Assembly: GCA_947472645.1 (NCBI GenBank)
Contig: CANJBQ010000023.1
Span: 1-45,418 of the forward strand
DNA length: 45,418 nt
Origin: Burkholderiaceae bacterium
Lineage (GTDB): Bacteria; Pseudomonadota; Gammaproteobacteria; Burkholderiales; Burkholderiaceae
Reading direction: 5' to 3'
The position numbers were made by a program, and so were the translations under genes. Positions 15,914-23,701 of this stretch are shown one piece after another (the stretch's first letter is position 1; every line of letters begins with the position of its first letter). Under the pieces are notes generated by a model. It did not search any database. It saw only the letters and a program-made list of their open reading frames with translations, and had not been told where the DNA came from.

Positions 15914-18269
15914 CAAGCCGTCTGAAAATACCTCTTTATTTCGGATTGATCTTGAAAGAGCCATGGAGGCACTTGAGCTTGCCTTGGCAAAAAAACCTAA
16001 AACAACAAAAAATATCGTTCCTTATTGTTACGATATGAGTAATGCACTCGATGGATTGGCATTTACTGATTTAAGTTTAGCGGCCAACGAACTAGCAACT
16101 ATTTTTCAAGTACCCGCTCTGGGTAAGCTGGGCTTGCCACTCTTAGCCGAGTTTCAAGCCCTGGTGCGACTCGGTTTGCGAGATGAAGATGGTGATCATA
16201 GTGATGGATTACCTATGGATTTGGCCAATAATACCCTGCTTTTTTTTCAAAAATTACATCAGATCCAAGCCACCTCCGTTACTGAACAGTATGTCGACAT
16301 CGTTGTGCCAGCATTGCAGGCGCCGCCAGCAAGTCAGGCAGAATCCGAATTACCATCTCGGGTGGATTTTACACAACAGAGTCGTTCCGAAATACCATTC
16401 ATTCTATCGGCTAAAAGTTCGTATCCTTCGGTTCAAGAGATGATTGATCAATCTGAGCAAATTGAGGATGCCAGGTCTTTCGCCGATGCACCTCAAGAAG
16501 AGCCGCAGGCACTGGTTGCCGAAAAGTCGACGCAGGCTCCAGTGGAATCGCTCGGTACAACCCCTTCTGCACTGACCCCCAACCCGTTTGAACCCAATCA
16601 TTTGTTGGACTCACTCGAGGCAACCATCAATCAACTCGATTCGATGTTCCAAGAAGTCCACCAACCACCCAATACTCCAACGGAGTTAGAGCCTCCCCCA
16701 CCTGATCTTACGAATGCGTCTGAAGAGCCTTTCTTTATTGCATTTCCCTTCAGTACCCCCAGCTCATCGACAGCAAGGGTGGAAGAGCCTACTGGGCATG
16801 ACTCCTCTTCGCTGCTCCCCAACCAAGAGCAAAAAAACGTGGAAACCCTAGACAATAGCGTGAGCACAGCCATGGGCTTGAAGCCCGAGCTTCCCGGCTG
16901 GGTCATTTCGCCAGAAGTTACCCAAATTGTGCAGATAATGCAACCAGAAGTTGAGCAGAGTCCTGTGCCTGCAACTGCTCCAGAAGCGCTGATGGAGGCA
17001 CGCGCAACAAATAGCCGAGATAGCAACCTCGACAAGGAGCTCATCCTGGAAGAGATTGAAGATCCTATGGCTGAGTTAACTAAGCTCACAGAACAGTTTA
17101 GTTTGGCGGCGCAGAGTTTGCGGAGCGCTGAAGGGGAGAGTACAGCACCGCTTGAGCGAACAGCAGAAGTTGAGCGCACAGGGGAGATTGTTGTATCGCA
17201 CTTACCCGCTGAGGCGTCGGATGGACATCAGGAACTTGAGGCGCCCTTCAGCCGGGAACTTACCCCAGAACCTGTTGGGTTTTCGGAGGTGGTAAGACCC
17301 TTGAATGATGGCATGACCTTGGCGGACCTTGAGGAATATGTTGAGCCCATTGTCACGCATCATGATGAAGATGAAACAGATTCGCTAGAAGAGGTGAGCG
17401 TTGTCCTCCCCCTATCTAGTACCGCATCAACTTTGGCAGTGACCGACCAGGAAAGTCCACAGAGCGGGGTATTTCCAGAACCACCCACGAGTATTGTGAG
17501 CACCGAATTCAACTTTAATCTCAAAAAGAGTTTAAACCGCTTGCAACAAGCCAGAGGGATGATTGGTAATAGAAATACATGGCAAATCAAAGAGTTAGAT
17601 CGATTATTAGAGGAGCAGCAAAATGCTTTAACCCAAAGTGTTCAAATCTCTTTAGTGGCAGCGTTGCGTGGCCTTGCCGATGTGGTGGATGTTGGAGAGG
17701 TCTATGCTGACCCCAATATTGTGCAACGACTTTTATCGGTGCTCAGTATCTTACCCGTACAGAAGAATATTACCGCCGTTCAACAACACCTGGTGATCTT
17801 CATTGATTTGATGGGAGTTCACCCGAGTGAACACCAACTTCACTTGGCCAGTAATTTTTTAGCGCAGATTTCAGGTAGTATTGAGGTGAAGACGGATATT
17901 ACGCGCATCACCATACCATCGAGCCTTTTAAGAATGCAAATGTATTGTTACAAAAGAAATGAGAGTCTTTTCGCCGTGCCACTGGCACAATTGGTGGATG
18001 CGCATCAGTTCTCCCATGAGGAGGCTGCCGCAGAATCCACCATGTGGGATATTCATGGCGCGATTGACGGTCCCCATCATCGCATCCAATTGCGATGTGG
18101 CGCGCTCGATTACACCATCTATTGTTTTGAGATGATTGGCAATCGCACGATCAATTACTTTGATGATATTCCCTCATCGATTACAAAGGAGGCTTGGTTG
18201 GGCGGGGTTGGTGTCGATGGGCAGGACCAGGTCTTCCATTGTGTCTTTTTTGATCGATTTACCCAGTGA
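15906..18269 (+). CDS. CheA/ChpA-like protein lacking the kinase core
   Basis: The 787-residue protein has a helical N-terminal part (about 1-120), a long acidic Pro/Glu/Ser-rich linker (about 120-530) and a C-terminal part that follows the order of CheA. A dimerisation-like helical pair (KKSLNRLQQARGMIGNRN, about 540) comes first. Next is a remnant of the end of the ATPase domain (SGSIEVKTDITRITIPSSLL). Last is a CheW-like regulatory domain (NESLFAVPLAQLVDAHQF, then IQLRCGALDYTIYC and LGGVGVDGQDQVF). I see neither the ATP-binding boxes nor a phosphotransfer histidine motif. It would be a scaffold, not a kinase. The ATG at 15906 overlaps the receptor gene by eight bases. Confidence 0.6.
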   Translation: MSDKPSENTSLFRIDLERAMEALELALAKKPKTTKNIVPYCYDMSNALDGLAFTDLSLAANELATIFQVPALGKLGLPLLAEFQALVRLGLRDEDGDHSDGLPMDLANNTLLFFQKLHQIQATSVTEQYVDIVVPALQAPPASQAESELPSRVDFTQQSRSEIPFILSAKSSYPSVQEMIDQSEQIEDARSFADAPQEEPQALVAEKSTQAPVESLGTTPSALTPNPFEPNHLLDSLEATINQLDSMFQEVHQPPNTPTELEPPPPDLTNASEEPFFIAFPFSTPSSSTARVEEPTGHDSSSLLPNQEQKNVETLDNSVSTAMGLKPELPGWVISPEVTQIVQIMQPEVEQSPVPATAPEALMEARATNSRDSNLDKELILEEIEDPMAELTKLTEQFSLAAQSLRSAEGESTAPLERTAEVERTGEIVVSHLPAEASDGHQELEAPFSRELTPEPVGFSEVVRPLNDGMTLADLEEYVEPIVTHHDEDETDSLEEVSVVLPLSSTASTLAVTDQESPQSGVFPEPPTSIVSTEFNFNLKKSLNRLQQARGMIGNRNTWQIKELDRLLEEQQNALTQSVQISLVAALRGLADVVDVGEVYADPNIVQRLLSVLSILPVQKNITAVQQHLVIFIDLMGVHPSEHQLHLASNFLAQISGSIEVKTDITRITIPSSLLRMQMYCYKRNESLFAVPLAQLVDAHQFSHEEAAAESTMWDIHGAIDGPHHRIQLRCGALDYTIYCFEMIGNRTINYFDDIPSSITKEAWLGGVGVDGQDQVFHCVFFDRFTQ

Positions 18270-18275
18270 GCGCAC

Positions 18276-18983
18276 GTGAAAGTTAATATGAATTCTGGAA
18301 GATGGTTGCGCTGTTTGAAGATTAGCCTATTGACCCTGGTTGTTTGCGCATCCTTCAGCCCAGCCGCATTGACGCCTGAGTTCGAGCAAATTATTAAGAG
18401 ATATGTCGCTAAACATCCCATGGTGGCCAATTTACAAACGGAGGTGGAGTTTTTGGACCCGGCGCCCAATTTACAGTCCTGCCCTGAAAAGCTCGAAATC
18501 TCGCTGCAGCCCGGAACACGGCTATGGGGAAGAACCAACCTTGAGTTGCGGTGTAAAAAGTTAGCGTGGACTTACAATTTGTCGATTAAGGTGAGGGTCA
18601 TGGGTGAGTATGTGGTGGCCAATCGGTATTTACAAGCCAATATCAAGTTAAGTAAAGGAGACCTGAATACGGTTCAGGGAGATTTAGCCGAGTTGCCGGA
18701 TGATGTGTTGCGATTCACCAAAGATGCTTATGGGCGGGTTTTGACACGCCCGATACAAATGGGGATGAAATTATCCCTAAACGATATTAAAGAATTATCC
18801 GTAGTAAGTCAGGGAGACCGCGTGTCTGTGGTCATCACAGGACCCTCTTTTGAGGTGACTGGGGACGGAATTGCTATGAGTGCGGGGATGATCGGGGATG
18901 CGGTGACCGTGAAGTTATTAGATGGTCAGACCATGAGCGGAAGAGTGAAAGAACAAGGGGTTGTGGTGGTGAAAACCCAGTAA
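18276..18983 (+). CDS. flgA: flagellar P-ring assembly chaperone FlgA
   Basis: The 235-residue protein has a signal peptide (about 1-31, ending near FSPAAL) and the C-terminal SAF-like domain of FlgA: VVANRYLQANIKLSKGDL, then the LTRPIQMGMKL turn and the strand-rich GDRVSVVITGPSFEVTGDG stretch. FlgA acts in the periplasm and helps FlgI form the P ring. The start is GTG at 18276, six bases after the CheA-like gene; an ATG at 18288 is possible. The close spacing suggests cotranscription with the upstream chemosensory-like genes. Confidence 0.9.
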   Translation: MKVNMNSGRWLRCLKISLLTLVVCASFSPAALTPEFEQIIKRYVAKHPMVANLQTEVEFLDPAPNLQSCPEKLEISLQPGTRLWGRTNLELRCKKLAWTYNLSIKVRVMGEYVVANRYLQANIKLSKGDLNTVQGDLAELPDDVLRFTKDAYGRVLTRPIQMGMKLSLNDIKELSVVSQGDRVSVVITGPSFEVTGDGIAMSAGMIGDAVTVKLLDGQTMSGRVKEQGVVVVKTQ

Positions 18984-19028
18984 AGAGTACTAAAATGAAA
19001 TTATTTCGTAAAAAGGTGAAAATATCAC

Positions 19029-19056
19029 TAACAATTTAATGGGGTTTATCCGTTAT
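19029..19056 (+). promoter_or_regulatory. sigma-28-like promoter upstream of flgM
   Basis: TAACAATT and TCCGTTAT are separated by 12 bases, compared with the FliA consensus TAAAGTTT-N11-GCCGATAA. The start is 43 bases before the flgM ATG. The same 12-base spacer is seen before fliC. The match is partial. Confidence 0.45.
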
Positions 19057-19098
19057 AGTCTATAAGAAGAACTTTTTTGGAGTTGAGGGAGGAAAAAT

Positions 19099-19434
19099 AT
19101 GAAGATTAACGACAGTTTACCGATTGTTCCACAGCGGAATTCAGATTTGGGTAAGGTCGGTGTTGGTCAAAATTCATCAAGCACTTCCGTTGCTCCTCAA
19201 ACGACACCAGCAACGGCAATACCAACACCAGCCGCGAGTATTGATGTGACAGTGAGTGCCCAATTAGCGAAGGCGCAGGATAAAAAAGATACGACAGCGT
19301 TGCCGGATAAGGTGCTCTTGGACAAAATCAAAGCAAAAATTGCTTCTGGAACTTTTGAGATTGACTATCAGCAGATTTCGCAGGCGATCTTACATGATTC
19401 TTTAGCGCAAATTGGGGCAAAGTCCAGCAAATAA
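19099..19434 (+). CDS. flgM: anti-sigma-28 factor FlgM
   Basis: The 111-residue protein has a disordered, Ser/Thr/Pro-rich N-terminal half and the C-terminal sigma-binding helices typical of FlgM (VLLDKIKAKIASGTFEID, then QQISQAILHDSL). FlgM holds FliA inactive until it is exported through the completed hook-basal body. A good GGAGG-type site precedes the ATG. It is followed by a terminator-like hairpin before flgN. FliA is encoded nearby at 20671-21366. Confidence 0.9.
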   Translation: MKINDSLPIVPQRNSDLGKVGVGQNSSSTSVAPQTTPATAIPTPAASIDVTVSAQLAKAQDKKDTTALPDKVLLDKIKAKIASGTFEIDYQQISQAILHDSLAQIGAKSSK

Positions 19435-19443
19435 TATTGCCAC

Positions 19444-19477
19444 AGAGCAACTCAGACCTTGAATTGCTCTCTTTTTT
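19444..19477 (+). terminator. terminator or attenuator between flgM and flgN
   Basis: AGAGCAA and TTGCTCT form a perfect seven-base stem around a 13-base loop, followed by CTTTTTT. It lies within the 55-base flgM-flgN gap, so flgN would need readthrough or its own promoter. Confidence 0.65.
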
Positions 19478-19489
19478 GAAAATCAATCC

Positions 19490-19882
19490 ATGACTCTTAC
19501 GGTTTTAGATGGTCTCGTGACTCAAGTTGCTCAAGCCGTAAGGGACTTGCGCCAAGCTCTGGAAGCCAATGAAGTAGAAACCTTAGAGGCGATCCTTGCT
19601 CAAACAACTAATGCACTGAATGCGATTAATGGGTACCCCGGGGGCGTTGAAAAATTAAGAGCTGATATTCTTGCCTGGACAGAACCAGACAGCCAGCGTT
19701 TGATGGCAGAACTCAATCAAGCCTCGATTGATCACCGCGTCAATGGTGAGCTGATCAAGTTGGCAATGCAAAGAAGTGCAGCTCTACAATCCTTTGTGGC
19801 TCAGCAATCCTTGGGTGCAACCTACGAAATTGGTGGCGGTATCCCAGGGGTTAGTGGCAATCTCTTGTCTAAAAAAGTCTAA
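19490..19882 (+). CDS. flgN: FlgN-like flagellar export chaperone
   Basis: The 130-residue, nearly all-helical protein follows flgM, the usual place of flgN. It fits the family: an N-terminal helical hairpin with LRQALEANEVETLEAILAQT (about 19-38) and a C-terminal amphipathic helix (ELIKLAMQRSAALQSFV) of the type that binds hook-filament junction proteins. FlgN escorts FlgK and FlgL to the export gate. Neither client is encoded in this window. Sequence similarity is weak, so position carries much of the call. Confidence 0.75.
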   Translation: MTLTVLDGLVTQVAQAVRDLRQALEANEVETLEAILAQTTNALNAINGYPGGVEKLRADILAWTEPDSQRLMAELNQASIDHRVNGELIKLAMQRSAALQSFVAQQSLGATYEIGGGIPGVSGNLLSKKV

Positions 19883-19980
19883 ATGCTAACCTACTGTTTC
19901 AATTATATTTTACTCTTTTAAAGCGAAGTTCAAACCTACTAATCCTGCTGGGCAGCGTAAGGTAAGGGTAATGGTCTAAA

Positions 19981-20003
19981 CATAGTCGGGAGACTATTTT
20001 TTC
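19981..20003 (+). terminator. rho-independent terminator after flgN
   Basis: ATAGTC and GACTAT form a perfect stem around a GGGA loop, followed by six T. It separates flgN from the tiny genes that follow. Confidence 0.7.
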
Positions 20004-20079
20004 TTCAACAGTCAAAGTATGAATTTTGAAAGTGATATATGTGTTACATTGAGAAAATATACTTAATTTTGGAGCTTTT

Positions 20080-20169
20080 ATGACTACCGCCAATATTTCT
20101 TCTTACGCGTTTAACTCATCAAATGATATTTTTTATACAATGTTAGGAAGCAGAACATATGCTTACTAA
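20080..20169 (+). CDS. tiny leader-like gene, 29 residues
   Basis: This short frame has an excellent initiation site: GGAG five bases before the ATG. The product starts MTTANISSYAFNSSND, is polar and has no membrane segment. Its end overlaps the start of the 49-residue gene at 20159 by 11 bases in another frame, which suggests translational coupling. It could be a small protein or a leader peptide. No family recognised. Confidence 0.45.
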   Translation: MTTANISSYAFNSSNDIFYTMLGSRTYAY

Positions 20170-20308
20170 TGTAAATTCGGTTCGTGATGTAATCAATAAC
20201 TTTTCTAAGGTAGCGAAACAATCGGCGGATAACTCTTCGCCTAATGCGGTTTCACCATCCGTGGTTTTAGATATGAGTGGCACCGCAAAAATGTTACTGA
20301 AAAGTTAA
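20159..20308 (+). CDS. 49-residue protein with a C-terminal SPSVVLDMSGT motif
   Basis: The product is a short helical N-terminal part (NSVRDVINNFSKVAKQ) followed by SPSVVLDMSGTAKMLLKS at the C-terminus. That end aligns with the SPAAI-x2-[LI]S-x-T core of the two SSGGNLY proteins, so it may be a shorter relative. AGGA lies upstream of the ATG. A sigma-28-like promoter for the next gene is embedded in this frame. Confidence 0.5.
   Translation: MLTNVNSVRDVINNFSKVAKQSADNSSPNAVSPSVVLDMSGTAKMLLKS
20206..20232 (+). promoter_or_regulatory. sigma-28-like promoter upstream of the 85-residue SSGGNLY gene
   Basis: TAAGGTAG and GCGGATAA are separated by 11 bases, close to the FliA consensus (seven of eight in the -10). 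It lies 103 bases before the ATG at 20336, inside the 49-residue gene. Confidence 0.5.
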
Positions 20309-20335
20309 ATCGTTAAAATGTGTGAGATCTAATCC

Positions 20336-20593
20336 ATGAATTCGATCACATCGTATAGTTCTCAATTGTCTACAGAGAATGCTTCTTTGAATAAGCAACT
20401 GAATCAAACTAAATATAATGCTTCTCAAGTTCAGTCGAATAACAATGCAAAAGCATTAGAAAAAGCGGCTAGCTCAAATCATCTCAACCAGCCCATCTCT
20501 CCAGCGGCCATTATTAGTTTGAGTTCGACCAACATCATCCTTTCATCCGGCGGCAATCTTTATCAATCAGACGTCTTTTGGCATAATATTTGA
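20336..20593 (+). CDS. small protein with C-terminal SSGGNLY motif (paralogue 2)
   Basis: The 85-residue protein has a polar, Asn/Ser/Gln-rich helical N-terminal half (residues 1-50) and a conserved end: SPAAIISLSSTNIILSSGG, NLYQS and a final tryptophan region. The same end occurs in the 79-residue protein at 4947-5186. There is no signal peptide, which for a flagellar protein would fit export through the flagellar type III route (inference). It faces fliA tail to tail. Function unknown. Confidence 0.65.
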   Translation: MNSITSYSSQLSTENASLNKQLNQTKYNASQVQSNNNAKALEKAASSNHLNQPISPAAIISLSSTNIILSSGGNLYQSDVFWHNI

Positions 20594-20670
20594 CATCCTC
20601 CGAGAGTAGTTAAGGGTAAAAACTCTAGATTTGGGGGTAGGACTCAATTTAAAGAGTAACCCGGATTCTA

Positions 20671-21366
20671 TTAATTTATTTCTGCAACCTTGAGATGCGA
20701 GCGTATACGGATCATACATTGGGTATGAATTTGGCTGATTCTGCCCGTGGTTAAGTTCAACACTTCTGAAATCTCACGGTACGAGAGATCTTCCTGATAG
20801 TGCAATGCCATAACCATTTGTTCTTTTTCCGGCATTTTTTTTAATATTGCCGCCAATTTGTCAGTGAACTGGCTCATGGCAGCACTCTGAAATGGATCGG
20901 AACTGGCATCGGCGGGAAGCATATCATCCGAGAGGTCATCAATCGGCATCAAATTGACCATTCCACCCATAATGCCAAAATAGGACTCTAGGCTCAGATC
21001 GGCCGCTTCGGCAATTTCACTCTCCTGGGGAGGGCGCCCCAATTTTTGCTCGAGTTGGCGGTTAATTTTTTCTAAGCGCGACAAATCATCCCGTTGATGT
21101 CTCGGCAAAATATCATTTTTACGACAAGAGTCATAGATGGCTCCTTTGATACGAGTGCGAGCATAGACCTCAAAGCTTAAATTGGATTGCGGGACATATT
21201 TCTTAAGAGCATCTAAAAGACCAATGAGACCCTCTTGAATTAAATCATCGGCCTCAACATTAGCGGGTAGTTTGGAGGCTACTTGATAAGCAATCCGTTT
21301 GACGAGAGGCGTATATTTCGCCATTTCTTCGGCGTAGTTAAGGGGTTGCGTATAAGCTTTATTCAT
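20671..21366 (-). CDS. fliA: flagellar sigma factor FliA (sigma-28)
   Basis: The 231-residue protein has the sigma-28 regions: region 2 (DLIQEGLIGLLDALKKYV and FEVYARTRIKGAIYD), region 3 (LEQKLGRPPQESEIAEAA) and region 4 with the helix-turn-helix (YREISEVLNLTTGRISQIH). It directs RNA polymerase to late flagellar promoters such as those proposed before flgM and fliC, and is held by FlgM. It is the last gene of the flhA-flhF-flhG-fliA operon, 11 bases after flhG. Confidence 0.97.
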   Translation of the reverse strand: MNKAYTQPLNYAEEMAKYTPLVKRIAYQVASKLPANVEADDLIQEGLIGLLDALKKYVPQSNLSFEVYARTRIKGAIYDSCRKNDILPRHQRDDLSRLEKINRQLEQKLGRPPQESEIAEAADLSLESYFGIMGGMVNLMPIDDLSDDMLPADASSDPFQSAAMSQFTDKLAAILKKMPEKEQMVMALHYQEDLSYREISEVLNLTTGRISQIHTQCMIRIRSHLKVAEIN

Positions 21367-21377
21367 GAGGCACTAGT

Positions 21378-22193
21378 TTAACCTTTTAATAATTCAGTCA
21401 GACTCTTAAAAAAGCCAGTGGGTAGGACAAATTCGTTGGCAGGACCCTCAGTGGGAGTCGAAACACTAAAGTCTTCGGGATCAATCACGACGCGACTCGC
21501 TTTAATTGCCTTAATCCAGCCCAACATGCTTAAGTCCATTCCCATCGCTTCTTTTGCCGCATGTTGCAATTTATCAAAAGCAGTTTGACCTTCTTCTTCC
21601 GTTCCACCAAGAATTAAGACGGAGGTGGGGGTATCTTGCGAGTAAATAGAAAATTGGCGAATCATGTTCATGGCCTTTGACAAGGATTCAAACTCGGGTG
21701 AGGCAACCAGTATCTTTTGTATCGAAGTGCCAAAGAAATTTAATATATTGAATTCTGGGTCGCTAGTAGCAAATAAAATGTAGTCTAATTCCAAGTTCAT
21801 CAGCTTGAGGCGCTCATCGAGATTGGGCAACTTTGCACGTCGCTCTTCAAATAAATGCCTCAGTTTGGAACTGGTAGCGTACCAAAAATTTTCTTCCACT
21901 TGACGTACTGATTTATTTAAGGATACGGAGTTACTAAACACTTGCCCCAAATCATATTTGGTGGGATATAAAAAACCTGACATCGTTTTGCGTTCAGAAA
22001 GAGGGACTTCATCGATCATCAGTGTTCGATAACCCGCATTTTTTAAAGCCTGAGCAGTCCCGTGCCCAACATGAACAATCGTATCCTCATCCAGAGCGCA
22101 GGCAAGACAAATCACCTGGTTAGGGAGGCCGCCAAACATCGAACGCAGTCCGTCCGCTTGGTCGAGTCCCGTTGGGGTATTGACAGCACTCAT
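21378..22193 (-). CDS. flhG: FlhG/FleN-like MinD-family protein without a Walker A motif
   Basis: The 271-residue protein occupies the flhG position, overlapping flhF by four bases (ATGA). It keeps the MinD/ParA outline: a first strand (NQVICLACA), a helix (GHGTAQALKNAGYRTLMID) and a YILFATSDPE segment like the family's later core strand. The P-loop GGKGGVGKT between the first strand and helix is replaced by ALDEDTIVHVGHG, so nucleotide binding is doubtful. FlhG normally sets flagellar number by stimulating the FlhF GTPase and by acting on regulators. A non-ATPase form might keep only the FlhF-linked role. Confidence 0.75.
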   Translation of the reverse strand: MSAVNTPTGLDQADGLRSMFGGLPNQVICLACALDEDTIVHVGHGTAQALKNAGYRTLMIDEVPLSERKTMSGFLYPTKYDLGQVFSNSVSLNKSVRQVEENFWYATSSKLRHLFEERRAKLPNLDERLKLMNLELDYILFATSDPEFNILNFFGTSIQKILVASPEFESLSKAMNMIRQFSIYSQDTPTSVLILGGTEEEGQTAFDKLQHAAKEAMGMDLSMLGWIKAIKASRVVIDPEDFSVSTPTEGPANEFVLPTGFFKSLTELLKG

Positions 22194-23692
22194 GGGGCTA
22201 CTTTTTTGACCCAGTCACTGAGGTGATCAGAAAGAATGGACGGAATCTGATCATCTGTGATGCTGAGATCATCCGAGTAGGAGCGAGAGCGTAGCGCCCG
22301 ATGCGATAAATAAGCAATATCGGGCTGATTTAAGTCTTCCGGTACGCGTTGACCATTGGACAAGAACATCAGCGGTAAGTCATTGCGAATTAAGCAATCA
22401 ATCACCGGCGCTAATTGCGTTGCTTCATCGGTCTTTGTAATCACAGCCGCTCCAATACCGGGCATATCTTTGGCCTTGGCGGCTTGATTGTGTAGGCTAA
22501 TCACATCCTCTTGGGTGCGTAGGTCAGTGGTGGAACTCATCACTAAAATGCGGAAGGCGTTACGGGAGCCATCTTGTAACATTTGCGACTGCTCAACCAT
22601 TAAGGTATCGCGCTGACTCACTCCAGCGGTATCCAATAAAATCACTTTACGATTTGAGAGGTCCTTTAATTTTGCAGAAAGATCATCACTATCCCGCAGT
22701 GAAACGACCGGTAGACCTAAAATTTTTGCAAATACTTTTAATTGCTCTTGGGCACCGATTCGATAGGTGTCCGTGGTAAGAAGGGCTACTTGGTTACGCC
22801 CATACCGAAGAACGCAGCGGGCCGCAATTTTGGCTACTGTGGTGGTTTTACCAACCCCGGTTGGGCCGATAAAGGCAAATACGCCACCTTGATCAAACAC
22901 ACTAAATGGGTCAATTGTTTTGATGAGGCTAGATACATGCGCCCGTGCCTCTTGTAAGAGGGTATTGATGTTGCTAGTTTTTGATAAGTTGGTGGCAATA
23001 TCGGCGCATAATTTAGGAGAAAAACCCGAATTGAGGAGATGTTTAACGATTTCAGCATGGGTTGAATTATCCTGTTGAATCGAATTCCAAAAGTTGCCGG
23101 CTACTTGTGACTGAAGCAACTGTTTGACCTCAGAGATTTCTGTGAGCAATTTACTCACATCTGGGGAGACGCTTTCAGACTCTGACTGCTGATTTCCCGT
23201 TGATTTTTGTTTCGGTTTTTTAGAATTAGACTCCTCTAGAGTCGGGAAGTTGGCAGGTTTAACGTAGGGCTCGATATCTGGCACAAAATGATCTTCAGCC
23301 AGTTCTTTTTGTTTACGCTTCTTTTGTTGGAGGGCATCAGCAATCGACATCGTCCGTAGGGAAGAGGATTCGTTCGATTTTTGCGGGCTGATTCTGCCAA
23401 GTTCAACGGACTGAGCAGGAATGCGGACGTTTCTGGATGACTCTGCATCCAAATCATCCTCAGCATTTCGGTAATTGGTCCGCAGGGAATCAGAAGAGCT
23501 GCTACCAGAGGAAGGCTCATCATCGGATTGATTCGATAATTGCGATAGATCTTCAGGTGTGATGGCAGTGATCTCGACACCTTGATCGGTATCTTTGGTG
23601 GAAAGGACCATCGCATCCGGACCCATTTTGGCTTTCACCATCTTGAGAGCTTCAGCAGTATTGGAGGCTGTAAATTTTTGTGGGCCCATCAT
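22190..23692 (-). CDS. flhF: flagellar placement GTPase FlhF
   Basis: The 500-residue SRP-type GTPase has a short N-terminal domain (KFTASNTAEALKMVKAKMG), a long variable Ser/Lys-rich linker (about 60-190), and the NG domain with G1 AFIGPTGVGKTTTVAKIAA (about residue 280), DTYRIGAQEQL, DTAG and TKTDEA. FlhF recruits early flagellar parts to the assembly site, usually the cell pole, with FlhG. GGAG precedes the ATGATG start. It lies nine bases after flhA. Confidence 0.96.
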   Translation of the reverse strand: MMGPQKFTASNTAEALKMVKAKMGPDAMVLSTKDTDQGVEITAITPEDLSQLSNQSDDEPSSGSSSSDSLRTNYRNAEDDLDAESSRNVRIPAQSVELGRISPQKSNESSSLRTMSIADALQQKKRKQKELAEDHFVPDIEPYVKPANFPTLEESNSKKPKQKSTGNQQSESESVSPDVSKLLTEISEVKQLLQSQVAGNFWNSIQQDNSTHAEIVKHLLNSGFSPKLCADIATNLSKTSNINTLLQEARAHVSSLIKTIDPFSVFDQGGVFAFIGPTGVGKTTTVAKIAARCVLRYGRNQVALLTTDTYRIGAQEQLKVFAKILGLPVVSLRDSDDLSAKLKDLSNRKVILLDTAGVSQRDTLMVEQSQMLQDGSRNAFRILVMSSTTDLRTQEDVISLHNQAAKAKDMPGIGAAVITKTDEATQLAPVIDCLIRNDLPLMFLSNGQRVPEDLNQPDIAYLSHRALRSRSYSDDLSITDDQIPSILSDHLSDWVKKVAP

Positions 23693-23701
23693 TTGACTCC
23701 G

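Noticed and set aside
16631..17179. 182-codon frame antisense to the CheA-like gene.
   Set aside because: It lies opposite the low-complexity Pro/Glu/Ser linker and is explained by its composition. No initiation site is seen.
19921..20003. Possible c-di-GMP-I riboswitch: CAAACC, GGTCTAAAC and a GGGA-loop hairpin resemble parts of the GEMM fold.
   Set aside because: The GNRA-capped stem and the GGGACGCAAAGCC core are not present in the right order, and the hairpin with its T-run is explained as the flgN terminator.
20600..20665. Imperfect inverted repeat (GGGT..ACTCT / AGAGT..ACCC) between the SSGGNLY gene and fliA.
   Set aside because: It could be a bidirectional terminator, but the stem is interrupted and the loop long, so I do not list it as a feature.
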